A DNA stretch of 64,000 nucleotides from assembly GCF_025165795.1 (NCBI RefSeq), contig NZ_JAJAGO010000010.1:248001-312000 (forward strand), read 5' to 3'. Below, one piece after another: positions 44,765-54,660 of this stretch. Origin of the DNA: Streptomyces gossypii (GTDB lineage: Bacteria; Actinomycetota; Actinomycetes; Streptomycetales; Streptomycetaceae). Position 1 is the first letter of the stretch. Every line of letters starts with the position of its first letter. Below the pieces are notes generated by a model. The model saw only the letters and a list, made by a program, of their open reading frames with translations, made no database searches and was not told the DNA's origin. A program made the translations under genes and the position numbers.

Positions 44765-47700
44765 ATGAGCGCCCAGGGGGCTCCAGCGCACCCGCACTCC
44801 ACGCCACCGGAAGCACCGCAGCCGCCGCCCGCGTCGGCCGAGCGGTCCACCCGGCGGCCCTGGTACAGCGCGGTCACCTCCGGTGCCGTCCCCCGGATCG
44901 TGCTCGCCGCCGTCTGCGGCGCGTACGCCACCGGGGCGGCGGTCGGCTGGGGTTCGGAGACGGTCGCTCTGGTCATGGGCGACTTCGGGCTGAGCGCGGC
45001 CGCACTGCTCGCCGCCGCCTCCTGCCTCTGGTACGCACGGGCCCACCGGGGCAACCGCTTACGGCCCGCCTGGTTCCTCTTCGGCCTCTCCTCCGCCATG
45101 GTGGGGCTCGGCAACGCCGTCTGGGGCTGGTACGAGCTGGTGCTGGACCAGCCGGTCCCGCGCACGTCCGTCGCCGACTACTGCTTCCTGCTGTTCGCAC
45201 CACCGGCCATCATCGGCCTGCTGGTCTTCGCCAGACGCCCCGTCACCCGGTCCGGCTGGGTCTGTCTGGGGCTCGACGCGTGGCTGATCGGCGGTTCACT
45301 GCTGACTCTCTCCTGGTCGCTGGCGCTCGTCCACATCGCCGCCTGGGAGGACGCCACGGTCGCTCGCGCGGCCCTCACCCTGGCCTATCCACTGCTGGAC
45401 ATCGTGCTGGTCAGCATGGTCCTGGCGCTGCACTTCAGGCGCCCCAAGGCGGCCCGCTCGGCCGTCAACACCGCGGTCGCGGCGCTGGCCCTGACGGTGC
45501 TGTGCGACACCATGTTCGTCTTCCCCGCTCTCCGGGAGGGCTACCGCTCGGGGCAGCTGCTCGACGCGGGCTGGTTCGCGGGCTCGCTGCTGCTCGCGTA
45601 CGCGCCCTGGGTCGGCACGTCCGGCCCGTCCGGCACATCCCGTAGATGCGGGCGGCACAGCGCACGACAGGACCGGGCAGTCCCGGGCGCGAACTTCGGC
45701 ACCCCGGTGCCCGGACCGGCACCCGCGCCCGGCCTCGCCTCCGGCACGTCCGGTGCCGGAGCGGCGGCACCCGCTCCGGCGCCTGACACCGCGCACGCCT
45801 CCGCCCAGGCGGAGACGCCCCCACCCGGAGGGCGGGGCCCCATGGCGGGCTCACTCGCGGCTCTCACTCCCTACCTGGCCGCCGCCGTCTGCACCCTGAG
45901 CATCATCTACAACTCGATAAACGGCCGTGAGATCGACCGCGTCGTGCTGTTCACCGGCTGCACGGTGGTGCTCGCGCTCGTCGTGCGGCAGGGCATCATG
46001 CTCGTCGACAACATCTCGCTCACCCAGGAGCTGGCCCAGAAGGAGAACCACTTCCGCTCCCTGGTCCAGGGCTCCAGCGATGTCATCATGATCGCCGCGG
46101 CCAGCGGGGTGCTGCGCTATGTGTCGCCCGCCGCCGCGGGGGTCTACGGGCGGGACGGCGACGCCCTGATCGGCACCGAACTGGCTGCTCTGATACATCG
46201 AGAGGATCTGTCGCGCGTCCTGCACGAGGTGCGCCGCTTCCTGGCGACCCCGGCCTCGGCCGAGCCCTCCACCCGCATCGAGTGCCGCTTCCGGCACGGC
46301 GCCGGGCACTGGCTCAACGTCGAGTCCACCGTCAACCGCTACCAGGGCGGGCTCATCTTCAACAGCCGTGACGTGACGGAGCGCGTGCGTCTCCAGGCCC
46401 AACTTCAGCACAACGCCTCGCATGACCCGATGACCGACCTGCCCAACCGTGCGCTGTTCACCGAGCGGGTGCGCCAGGCCCTGAGCGGGCGGCGCGGCGG
46501 CGACGGCGACACCGCGGTGCTCTTCATCGATCTGGACGGCTTCAAGGCGGTCAACGACACCGTCGGGCACCAGGCGGGCGACGAACTGCTCATCAACGCC
46601 GCCCGGCGCCTCCAGGAGTCCGTACGGGCCGGGGACACCGCAGCCCGGCTGGGCGGCGACGAGTTCGCCGCCCTGATCCTCGGCGACGGAAACCCCAGCA
46701 CCCGCGCCTCCGGCGCCCGGGAGACCCGTATCCGGGAGATCGCGGACAGACTGCGGCTCACCCTCTCCGAGCCCTACCGGGTGGAGGGCACGGAGGTGCG
46801 GGTGGCCGCCTCCATCGGCATCGCCTTCGCCGAGCCCGGCATCTCCCCGGCCGGCCTGATGCGCAACGCCGACCTCGCGATGTACCGGGCCAAGCAGGCG
46901 GGCAAGGCGCAGGTGAAGCTGTACGCCCCGCAGATGCAGGCCGATGTGACGCGCCGCGCCGAGCAGGCGACCAAGCTGCGCAGCGCGCTGCACCGCGGTG
47001 AATTCACCCTGCTGCACCAGCCGGTGATCGAGCTGGCCAGCGGACTGGTCACCGCCGTCACGGCGCAGCCTCGCTGGCGCTCCTCGCAGGGCATACTCTT
47101 CACCCCCGCCGAGTTCCTCCGCCCGGACGGCGCGCGGGGCGCGGAGCCACAGGGTGATCGCGCGTCCGAGATGAGCAGCTGGCTGCTGGAGGAGGCGGTG
47201 GCGCAGGCCGCCGCCCGGCACCGGGCCGGATTCGAGACCCCCGTGACCGTGCGGCTCTCCGCCGGCCGGCTGACAAACCGCGCACTCGGCCTCGGCACGG
47301 TGGAGACGCTGCTGGAGCGGCACGGACTGCCACCCGGCTCGCTGATACTGGAGCTGTCCGACAGCGACCCGCGCATACCCCTGGACGAGCTGGAGCAGCG
47401 CCTGACCGGGCTCCGCAGACTCGGGGTCGGCATCGCGCTGGACGGATTCGGCAGCGGCTACGCGGCGATGGCGGCGCTCCGTCGACTGCCCCTGGACTTG
47501 CTGCGCCTGGACCGCGGGCTGGTGGACGGCATCGCGGAGTCCGTTCGGCTGCGGAAGATCACCTCCGGGCTGCTCCGGATCGCCGGAGACCTGGGCCTCT
47601 CCTCGGTCGCGGACGGCGTGGACCTGCCCGAGCAGGTTTCGGTACTGCGGTCGATGGGCTGTACGCACGGCCAGGGCGCCGCCTTCTCGGGCGCGCTGGA

Positions 47701-47923
47701 CGAGCACCGGCTGCGCCGCGCGCTGACCAGCGGCGGCTATCCGGTGCCCGAGGCCGTTCCGTCGGCGGCGGAGCACTCCGGAGCAGGGCGCTCGGTCGTC
47801 GTCGCGGGATCGCTGCCCGCGTGGCACACGGGCAGCCCGCTCGGTGGCCCCGGCCCTGCCGGGGGGCCGGGGCCGGACCAGGGAGTGCACGCGTCACCCG
47901 CATCCCCCGATGCGCTCAAATAG
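44765..47923 (+). CDS. Membrane PAS-GGDEF protein with degenerate EAL domain and a TTA codon
   Basis: 1052-aa signalling protein. Roughly ten hydrophobic segments (about 35-410) are interrupted by an Ala/Pro/Gly-rich insert (about 300-350). A PAS domain (about 425-540, VSPAAAGVYGRDGDAL) follows, then GGDEF with intact LGGDEFAALIL (about 630) and an EAL-like domain. In the latter the EAL triad is replaced (VTAQPRW) and the catalytic DDFG becomes DGFGSGYAA. So cyclase activity is likely but c-di-GMP hydrolysis unlikely. ATG 44765 has AGGGGG upstream. A TTA codon at 45059-45061 (residue 99) predicts bldA dependence. It resembles the S. coelicolor gene upstream of ilvB (from memory). Confidence 0.88.
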   Translation: MSAQGAPAHPHSTPPEAPQPPPASAERSTRRPWYSAVTSGAVPRIVLAAVCGAYATGAAVGWGSETVALVMGDFGLSAAALLAAASCLWYARAHRGNRLRPAWFLFGLSSAMVGLGNAVWGWYELVLDQPVPRTSVADYCFLLFAPPAIIGLLVFARRPVTRSGWVCLGLDAWLIGGSLLTLSWSLALVHIAAWEDATVARAALTLAYPLLDIVLVSMVLALHFRRPKAARSAVNTAVAALALTVLCDTMFVFPALREGYRSGQLLDAGWFAGSLLLAYAPWVGTSGPSGTSRRCGRHSARQDRAVPGANFGTPVPGPAPAPGLASGTSGAGAAAPAPAPDTAHASAQAETPPPGGRGPMAGSLAALTPYLAAAVCTLSIIYNSINGREIDRVVLFTGCTVVLALVVRQGIMLVDNISLTQELAQKENHFRSLVQGSSDVIMIAAASGVLRYVSPAAAGVYGRDGDALIGTELAALIHREDLSRVLHEVRRFLATPASAEPSTRIECRFRHGAGHWLNVESTVNRYQGGLIFNSRDVTERVRLQAQLQHNASHDPMTDLPNRALFTERVRQALSGRRGGDGDTAVLFIDLDGFKAVNDTVGHQAGDELLINAARRLQESVRAGDTAARLGGDEFAALILGDGNPSTRASGARETRIREIADRLRLTLSEPYRVEGTEVRVAASIGIAFAEPGISPAGLMRNADLAMYRAKQAGKAQVKLYAPQMQADVTRRAEQATKLRSALHRGEFTLLHQPVIELASGLVTAVTAQPRWRSSQGILFTPAEFLRPDGARGAEPQGDRASEMSSWLLEEAVAQAAARHRAGFETPVTVRLSAGRLTNRALGLGTVETLLERHGLPPGSLILELSDSDPRIPLDELEQRLTGLRRLGVGIALDGFGSGYAAMAALRRLPLDLLRLDRGLVDGIAESVRLRKITSGLLRIAGDLGLSSVADGVDLPEQVSVLRSMGCTHGQGAAFSGALDEHRLRRALTSGGYPVPEAVPSAAEHSGAGRSVVVAGSLPAWHTGSPLGGPGPAGGPGPDQGVHASPASPDALK

Positions 47924-47981
47924 TGAGACGACCGTCCCACCCGCTTGACACCTACAGGCAGCTCGGAGGAAGGTCAATGCC

Positions 47982-48023
47982 ATGCGCACCCGAATTCTCG
48001 TACTTGGACAGCGCGTCGGCTGA
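47982..48023 (+). CDS. Branched-chain amino-acid leader peptide of the ilv operon
   Basis: 13-residue ORF MRTRILVLGQRVG followed by TGA, preceded by GGAGGAAGG about 8 nt before the ATG. Four consecutive codons ATT-CTC-GTA-CTT encode Ile-Leu-Val-Leu; three of these are rare in such a GC-rich genome. It lies ahead of a terminator and the ilvB gene. This is the classical design for attenuation: ribosome stalling for lack of Ile, Leu or Val would favour read-through. Leader peptides of this type have been described for actinobacterial ilv operons. Confidence 0.85.
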   Translation: MRTRILVLGQRVG

Positions 48024-48061
48024 CCTGGGGCTGCACTGCCCCCGGATGACCAGCGACGCGC

Positions 48062-48096
48062 TCCCCTCGCTTGCCTTACGGCACGGGGGGTTTTTT
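48062..48096 (+). terminator. Attenuator terminator upstream of ilvB
   Basis: A C-rich arm (CCCC at 48063-48066, GCC at 48073-48075) pairs with GGC and the G6 tract (48085-48090), followed directly by six T (48091-48096). An earlier C5 tract (48039-48043), which can also pair locally with GGGG at 48027-48030, offers a competing partner for the G tract and so a possible antiterminator. The exact fold needs computation. Confidence 0.75.
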
Positions 48097-48195
48097 GTTG
48101 CACCGATGCCCCGGCACCGCCCGGGATACGGGGCACCAAACGCACAGACCGTACAAAACGAGCGTCAACCCTCACTCTCCGAGAAGAGACAGCCG

Positions 48196-50061
48196 ATGAC
48201 CGAGCAGGCCACCGGGGCCCCCAAACCGCAGCCACGGGCCCGTACCGGCGGATCACAGCAGCAGGCCGCACCGGCCGCGCGAGTCGAGTACATGACGGGC
48301 GCCCAGTCCCTCATCCGTTCACTCGAGGAGGTCGGCGCCGACACGGTATTCGGCATTCCCGGTGGAGCGATCCTTCCCGCGTACGACCCGATGATGGACT
48401 CCTCCCGGGTGCGCCACGTCCTGGTGCGGCACGAGCAGGGCGCGGGCCACGCGGCCACCGGATACGCCCAGGCCACCGGCAAGGTCGGTGTCTGCATGGC
48501 CACTTCGGGCCCCGGTGCCACCAACCTCGTCACGCCGATCGCCGACGCCCACATGGACTCCGTCCCGCTGGTGGCCATCACCGGCCAGGTGGCCTCCCGT
48601 TCCATCGGTACCGACGCCTTCCAGGAAGCCGACATCTGCGGCATCTCGATGCCGATCACCAAGCACAACTTCCTGGTCACCGAAGCGGCCGACATCCCGC
48701 GCACGATCGCCGAGGCCTTCCACATCGCCTCCACGGGGCGCCCCGGCCCGGTCGTCGTCGACATCGCGAAGGACGCACTGCAGAACCGCGGGCCCTTCAG
48801 CTGGCCGCCGCAGCAGGACCTGCCCGGCTACCGGCCGGTCACCAAGCCGCATGCCAAGCAGATCCGCGAGGCCGCCAAGCTGATCGGTGAGGCCGCCCGC
48901 CCCGTGCTCTACGTCGGCGGCGGGGTGCTCAAGGCCCGTGCCACCGCCGAGCTGAAGGTGCTGGCCGAGCTGACCGGCGCCCCCGTCGTGACCACGCTGA
49001 TGGGCATCGGCGGCTTCCCGGACAGCCACCCGCAGCACCTGGGAATGCCCGGAATGCACGGTACGGTCGCGGCCGTCACCGCCCTGCAGAAGTCCGATCT
49101 GATCGTGGCGCTCGGCGCCCGCTTCGACGACCGGGTGACCGGTAAGCTCGACTCCTTCGCCCCGCACGCGAAGGTCGTGCACGCCGACGTCGATCCGGCC
49201 GAGATCGGCAAGAACCGCGCCGCCGACGTGCCGATCGTCGGCGACGCCCGCGAGGTCATCGCCGACCTGATCGTGGCCGTCCAGTCGGAGTACGAGGCCG
49301 GCCGCAGGGGCGACTACGGCGACTGGTGGAAGCAGCTGAACCGCTGGCGCGAGACCTACCCCCTCGGATATGACCTGCCCGAGGACGGCTCGCTCTCCCC
49401 GCAGCAGGTCATCGAGCGCATCGGCCGGCTCGCTCCGGAGGGCACCATCTTCGCCGCGGGCGTGGGTCAGCACCAGATGTGGGCCGCGCACTTCATCGAG
49501 TACGACGAGCCCGCGACCTGGCTCAACTCCGGCGGCCTGGGCACCATGGGGTACGCGGTTCCGGCCGCGATGGGCGCCAAGGTCGGCGTCCCGGACCGTA
49601 CGGTCTGGGCGATCGACGGGGACGGCTGCTTCCAGATGACCAATCAGGAGCTGGTGACCGCCGCCCTCAACAACGTCCCCATCAAGGTCGGGATCATCAA
49701 CAACGGTGCGCTCGGCATGGTCCGCCAGTGGCAGACGCTCTTCTACAACCAGCGTTATTCCAACACCGTGCTCAGCTCGGGCAGTGGCGCCGATGGCGAG
49801 GCAGCGCCCAAGGGCACGCGTGTCCCGGATTTCGTGAAGCTGGCCGAGGCCATGGGCTGTGTCGGCATCCGCTGCGAGGACCCGGCCCAGCTCGACGCGG
49901 TGATCGAGAAGGCGAACGCCATCAACGACCGGCCCGTCGTCGTCGACTTCATCGTCCATGAGGACGCGATGGTCTGGCCGATGGTCGCGGCAGGCACCTC
50001 CAACGACGAGGTCATGGCGGCGCGCGGCGTCCGGCCTGACTTCGGCGACAGCGACGACTGA
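48196..50061 (+). CDS. ilvB: Acetolactate synthase large (catalytic) subunit
   Basis: ThDP- and FAD-dependent first common enzyme of valine, leucine and isoleucine synthesis, 621 aa. Visible features are the N-terminal domain VFGIPGGAILPAYD with the catalytic Glu in RHEQGAGHAATGYA, the FAD region, and the ThDP motif GDGCFQMTNQELVTA with NNG downstream. ATG 48196 is chosen; an open frame continues upstream through the leader, but that part overlaps the attenuator and lacks coding character. First gene of ilvBNC, under leader-peptide attenuation. Confidence 0.97.
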   Translation: MTEQATGAPKPQPRARTGGSQQQAAPAARVEYMTGAQSLIRSLEEVGADTVFGIPGGAILPAYDPMMDSSRVRHVLVRHEQGAGHAATGYAQATGKVGVCMATSGPGATNLVTPIADAHMDSVPLVAITGQVASRSIGTDAFQEADICGISMPITKHNFLVTEAADIPRTIAEAFHIASTGRPGPVVVDIAKDALQNRGPFSWPPQQDLPGYRPVTKPHAKQIREAAKLIGEAARPVLYVGGGVLKARATAELKVLAELTGAPVVTTLMGIGGFPDSHPQHLGMPGMHGTVAAVTALQKSDLIVALGARFDDRVTGKLDSFAPHAKVVHADVDPAEIGKNRAADVPIVGDAREVIADLIVAVQSEYEAGRRGDYGDWWKQLNRWRETYPLGYDLPEDGSLSPQQVIERIGRLAPEGTIFAAGVGQHQMWAAHFIEYDEPATWLNSGGLGTMGYAVPAAMGAKVGVPDRTVWAIDGDGCFQMTNQELVTAALNNVPIKVGIINNGALGMVRQWQTLFYNQRYSNTVLSSGSGADGEAAPKGTRVPDFVKLAEAMGCVGIRCEDPAQLDAVIEKANAINDRPVVVDFIVHEDAMVWPMVAAGTSNDEVMAARGVRPDFGDSDD

Positions 50062-50081
50062 GGATCGGAGATCCACGACAG

Positions 50082-50606
50082 ATGTCCAAGCACACGCTCT
50101 CCGTCCTGGTGGAGAACACGCCGGGAATCCTCGCCCGGATCGCCGCGCTCTTCTCCCGGCGCAGCTTCAACATCGACTCCCTCGCGGTCGGTGTCACCGA
50201 ACATCCCGACATCTCCCGCATCACCATTGTGGTGAATGTCGAGGACCTCCCGCTGGAGCAGGTCACCAAGCAGCTCAACAAGCTGGTCAATGTCCTGAAG
50301 ATCGTCGAGCTGGAGCCCGGATCGGCCATCCAGCGCGAACTCGTTCTGGTGAAAGTGCGGGCCGACAACGCGACCCGCTCCCAGATCGTCGAGATCGTCC
50401 AGCTCTTCCGCGCCAAGACCGTCGACGTCGCGCCGGAGGCCGTCACCATCGAGGCCACGGGCAGCAGCGACAAGCTCGAGGCGATGCTGAAAATGCTGGA
50501 ACCGTACGGCATCAAGGAACTGGTCCAGTCCGGCACCATCGCGGTCGGGCGAGGTGCCCGCTCCATTACGGACCGATCCCTGCGGGCGCTCGAACGCAGC
50601 GCCTGA
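50082..50606 (+). CDS. ilvN: Acetolactate synthase small (regulatory) subunit
   Basis: 174-aa regulatory subunit (also named ilvH) that activates IlvB and gives valine feedback inhibition. An N-terminal ACT domain starts HTLSVLVENTPGILARIAALFSRR, and a second ACT-like C-terminal domain lies around residues 80-160. It starts 20 nt after ilvB and is co-directional with ilvC 118 nt further on. Confidence 0.96.
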   Translation: MSKHTLSVLVENTPGILARIAALFSRRSFNIDSLAVGVTEHPDISRITIVVNVEDLPLEQVTKQLNKLVNVLKIVELEPGSAIQRELVLVKVRADNATRSQIVEIVQLFRAKTVDVAPEAVTIEATGSSDKLEAMLKMLEPYGIKELVQSGTIAVGRGARSITDRSLRALERSA

Positions 50607-50724
50607 CCGACCCTTCCGCGCGCGGCTCCCCGTCCGCCTACGGTGGAGGGGCCGCCCGCATCCGCGATCCGCAGCTGTGTGGTCCGCGCCAACTGAAGCA
50701 CACTGAGCCAAGGAGTTCTGAGAA

Positions 50725-51723
<999 letters not shown>

Positions 51724-51730
51724 CCCCTTC

Positions 51731-51769
51731 GGCGGCGGGGGCGGGCCGGCACGGTCCGCCCCCGCCGCC
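51731..51769 (+). terminator. Terminator after ilvC
   Basis: Perfect 14-bp stem GGCGGCGGGGGCGG / CCGCCCCCGCCGCC with an 11-nt loop, 8 nt after the ilvC stop. No T-tract, as is usual in Streptomyces. Confidence 0.8.
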
Positions 51770-51968
51770 CGATCCGGGACGAACGGCGCCACGGCCGGGT
51801 GATCAATGCGTCCGAAGGACGGTTGGTGCGCTCGCTGGGTGGATAGACTGCGCAGCACAAGCGCGTCACAGGCTCACAGCGTCGTGCGTCTCCACGCGGC
51901 TGCCAAACCCACGCCTTCGGCCGTCGGGACGCGGCCGTCCGCACAGGACAAGTGAGGACTGAGACCCA

Positions 51969-53558
51969 GTGAGCAAGCCCGTAGTACTCATCGCCGAAGA
52001 GCTCTCGCCCGCCACGGTCGACGCGCTCGGACCGGACTTCGACATCCGCCACTGCAACGGCGCCGACCGGGCGGAGCTCCTGTCGTCCATCGCCGATGTC
52101 GACGCCATTCTCGTGCGCAGCGCCACCAAGGTGGACGCCGAGGCCATCGCGGCGGCCCGCAAGCTCCGGGTCGTCGCCCGTGCCGGGGTAGGGCTGGACA
52201 ACGTCGACGTACCGGCCGCCACCAAGGCCGGTGTCATGGTGGTCAACGCCCCCACCTCCAACATCGTCACCGCCGCCGAGCTGGCGTGCGGCCTGCTGGT
52301 CGCCACCGCGCGCAACATCCCGCAGGCGAACACCGCGCTGAAGAACGGCGAGTGGAAGCGCAGCAAGTACACGGGTGTCGAGCTGTCCGAGAAGACGCTG
52401 GGGGTCGTCGGTCTCGGCCGCATCGGCGTCCTGGTCGCGCAGCGGATGTCCTCCTTCGGCATGAAGATTGTCGCGTACGACCCCTATGTGCAGCCCGCGC
52501 GGGCGGCGCAGATGGGTGTCAAGCTGCTCACCCTGGACGAGCTGCTCGAGGTCTCGGACTTCATCACCGTGCACCTGCCGAAGACCCCGGAGACCCTCGG
52601 GCTGATCGGCAACGACGCGCTGCACAAGGTGAAGCCCAGCGTCCGCGTGGTCAACGCCGCTCGCGGCGGCATCGTCGACGAGGAGGCGCTGGCGGCGGCG
52701 CTCAAGGAGGGCCGGGTCGCCGGAGCGGGCCTGGACGTCTACTCGTCTGAACCCTGCACCGACTCCCCGCTGTTCGAGTTCGACCAGGTCGTGTGCACCC
52801 CGCATCTCGGCGCCTCCACCGGAGAGGCGCAGGAGAAGGCCGGTATCTCGGTCGCCCGGTCCGTCCGGCTCGCGCTGGCGGGCGAGCTGGTGCCGGACGC
52901 GGTGAACGTCCAGGGCGGCGTCATCGCCGAGGAGGTACGGCCGGGGCTGCCGCTCGCGGAGAAGCTGGGCCGCATCTTCACGGCGCTGGCGAGCGGGGTC
53001 GCCGTCCGGCTCGATGTCGAGGTGTACGGCGAGATCACCCAGCACGACGTCAAGGTGCTCGAACTCTCCGCCCTCAAGGGCGTCTTCGAGGACGTCGTGG
53101 ACGAGACGGTGTCGTACGTCAACGCTCCGCTCTTCGCCCAGGAGCGTGGTGTGGAGGTCCGGCTGACCACCTCCAGCGAGTCGGCCGAGCACCGCAACGT
53201 GGTGATCGTGCGCGGCACACTGGCGGACGGCGAGGAGGTCTCGGTCTCCGGCACCCTGAGCGGCCCCCGGCACCAGCAGAAGATCGTGGCCGTGGGGGAG
53301 CACGACGTCGATCTGGCGCTCGCCGACCACATGGCCTTCCTGCGGTACGGCGACCGCCCCGGAGTCGTCGGCACCGTCGGGCGCATCCTCGGTGAGGCGG
53401 GCATCAACATCGCGGGTATGCAGGTCTCCCGCGCGACGGCGGGCGGCGAGGCCCTGGTCGCGATGACCGTGGACGACACCATCCCGGCGCCCGTGCTGGC
53501 GGAGATCGCCGAGGAGATCGGCGCCACCTCCGCGCGCAACGTCAACCTGCAGGACTGA
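51969..53558 (+). CDS. serA: D-3-phosphoglycerate dehydrogenase
   Basis: First enzyme of serine synthesis, 529 aa, the long actinobacterial/mammalian form. It has a Rossmann motif VVGLGRIGVLVAQRM (about 143-157), catalytic Arg in VNAARGGIVDEEAL, Glu in LDVYSSEPC and His in TPHLGASTGEAQ. An intervening ASB domain (about 315-450) is followed by a C-terminal ACT domain (about 455-529, RPGVVGTVGRILGEAGINIAGMQ) that binds serine. GTG 51969 is used. It is separated from ilvC by a terminator and 245 nt, so has its own promoter, and ends in a strong terminator. Confidence 0.97.
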   Translation: MSKPVVLIAEELSPATVDALGPDFDIRHCNGADRAELLSSIADVDAILVRSATKVDAEAIAAARKLRVVARAGVGLDNVDVPAATKAGVMVVNAPTSNIVTAAELACGLLVATARNIPQANTALKNGEWKRSKYTGVELSEKTLGVVGLGRIGVLVAQRMSSFGMKIVAYDPYVQPARAAQMGVKLLTLDELLEVSDFITVHLPKTPETLGLIGNDALHKVKPSVRVVNAARGGIVDEEALAAALKEGRVAGAGLDVYSSEPCTDSPLFEFDQVVCTPHLGASTGEAQEKAGISVARSVRLALAGELVPDAVNVQGGVIAEEVRPGLPLAEKLGRIFTALASGVAVRLDVEVYGEITQHDVKVLELSALKGVFEDVVDETVSYVNAPLFAQERGVEVRLTTSSESAEHRNVVIVRGTLADGEEVSVSGTLSGPRHQQKIVAVGEHDVDLALADHMAFLRYGDRPGVVGTVGRILGEAGINIAGMQVSRATAGGEALVAMTVDDTIPAPVLAEIAEEIGATSARNVNLQD

Positions 53559-53607
53559 CTGACTCCGAGGTTCCCCGAGGTTCCTTGTCCCGGCCCCAGG
53601 CCGGGCG

Positions 53608-53646
53608 GGCCCGGACCGGCGCGCTGTCGCCGGTCCGGGCCTTTTT
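53608..53646 (+). terminator. Rho-independent terminator after serA
   Basis: Perfect 14-bp stem GGCCCGGACCGGCG / CGCCGGTCCGGGCC with a 6-nt loop, directly followed by five T. The most canonical terminator in the window. Confidence 0.92.
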
Positions 53647-53715
53647 CGCGCGCCTTTCCGGCGCGGGTGCACATACGCGATTGCATATATGAAGCGGATC
53701 TGGCGACTCGCCTAT

Positions 53716-53758
53716 CACTTGGGCCTAGACGGATGAGAACTCTCCACTTGGGCCCTAG
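53716..53758 (+). repeat. Direct repeats upstream of the TetR/MFS genes
   Basis: CACTTGGGCCTAG (53716-53728) and CACTTGGGCCCTAG (53745-53758) recur 29 nt apart, immediately before the palindromic operator. They contain the CTAG core also found in the palindrome arms and may be additional regulator half-sites or part of a duplicated promoter. Confidence 0.6.
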
Positions 53759-53765
53759 CGTGGTT

Positions 53766-53792
53766 CTAGGTGGAGGGAAACCATCCACCTAG
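53766..53792. promoter_or_regulatory. Operator palindrome of the TetR/MFS locus
   Basis: Perfect inverted repeat CTAGGTGGA-N9-TCCACCTAG lying 31 nt before the TetR start codon. The size and position are typical of a TetR-dimer binding site for autoregulation. Confidence 0.7.
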
Positions 53793-53823
53793 CTTCGTTG
53801 TCGGCAACTCCTGGAGGTGTCAG

Positions 53824-54516
53824 ATGCGCGCGGACGCACAGCACAACCGTGAGCAGATCCTGCGGGCCGCACGGCAGATCTTCGTCCACGAGGGGCCGGA
53901 CGCGCCGCTCGACGAGATCGCCCGCCGTGCGGGCGTGGGGGTCGCCACCCTCTACCGGCGGTTCCCCAGCCGGGAAGACCTCGTGCACGCCGTGGCGGTG
54001 AGCACCCTCCAGGAGCTCTACCAGGCGATCAGCCACTCGGTGGAGCTGGAAGCCGATCCGTTCGAAGCCCTGCGCCGTGCGATGCACGCGGCCCTCGACC
54101 TCAAGATCGGCGCGGTGATGCCCTCACTGTTCGGCCGGATCGAGATGAACAAACTCCTGGGCGAAGCCCCCGACGCCGTCGATCCGCTGCAGCAGCTGAT
54201 CATCAAGGCGCAGGAGGCGGCACTGCTCCGTGCGGACGTCGTGCCGGGCGACGTCATCTTCATGATCATCCGGTTGACCCGGCCGCTGCCCGGCGGGAGG
54301 TTTCCCGAGGACGAGGCGCTCGCCCACCGACAGCTGGAGATCTACCTGGACGGTCTGCGCCCCTCGGCCGCCTGGCCGCGCCGGCAGCGGCTCCCCGGAC
54401 CCGCGATCGGGGTCATTTGGTTCCGGCGCATCCGGGAACGGATGGCGGGTGGTTCACCGGCCACCCCACCGGTCACTCCGCCAGCCAACCCGCCGGCCGC
54501 CGCGCGCAGTGACTGA
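53824..54516 (+). CDS. TetR-family repressor of adjacent efflux pump
   Basis: 230-aa regulator. The N-terminal helix-turn-helix (about 8-55) contains APLDEIARRAGVGVATLYRRFPSREDLVHAVA. The ligand domain belongs to the TetR_C group common with efflux pumps. The C-terminal ~35 residues are Pro/Ala-rich. ATG 53824 has GGAGGTG 6 nt upstream; the frame continues upstream across the operator without a ribosome site. It is followed 144 nt later by an MFS transporter on the same strand, the presumed target. Confidence 0.9.
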   Translation: MRADAQHNREQILRAARQIFVHEGPDAPLDEIARRAGVGVATLYRRFPSREDLVHAVAVSTLQELYQAISHSVELEADPFEALRRAMHAALDLKIGAVMPSLFGRIEMNKLLGEAPDAVDPLQQLIIKAQEAALLRADVVPGDVIFMIIRLTRPLPGGRFPEDEALAHRQLEIYLDGLRPSAAWPRRQRLPGPAIGVIWFRRIRERMAGGSPATPPVTPPANPPAAARSD

Positions 54517-54660
54517 CAAGGCCGAAGACCCGCACCGGCAGCCCGCACCGGTGGTCCACACCGATGACCCAGGGCATGCGCGAAACCTCTCCCACCGCGC
54601 CTCGGCACCTCTCCGCCCCGGCGCTCCCCGCACTGGAAAACCCCCAGAAAGGGCACTGTC

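Noticed and set aside
47945..47950. TTGACA as -35 of the ilv promoter
   Set aside because: No -10-like hexamer lies at a usual distance downstream, and the leader-peptide ribosome site occupies that place.
47821..48195. Long in-frame upstream extension of ilvB
   Set aside because: The frame is open by GC bias only; it runs through the leader peptide and attenuator and has no conserved N-terminal sequence. ATG 48196 is the sensible start.
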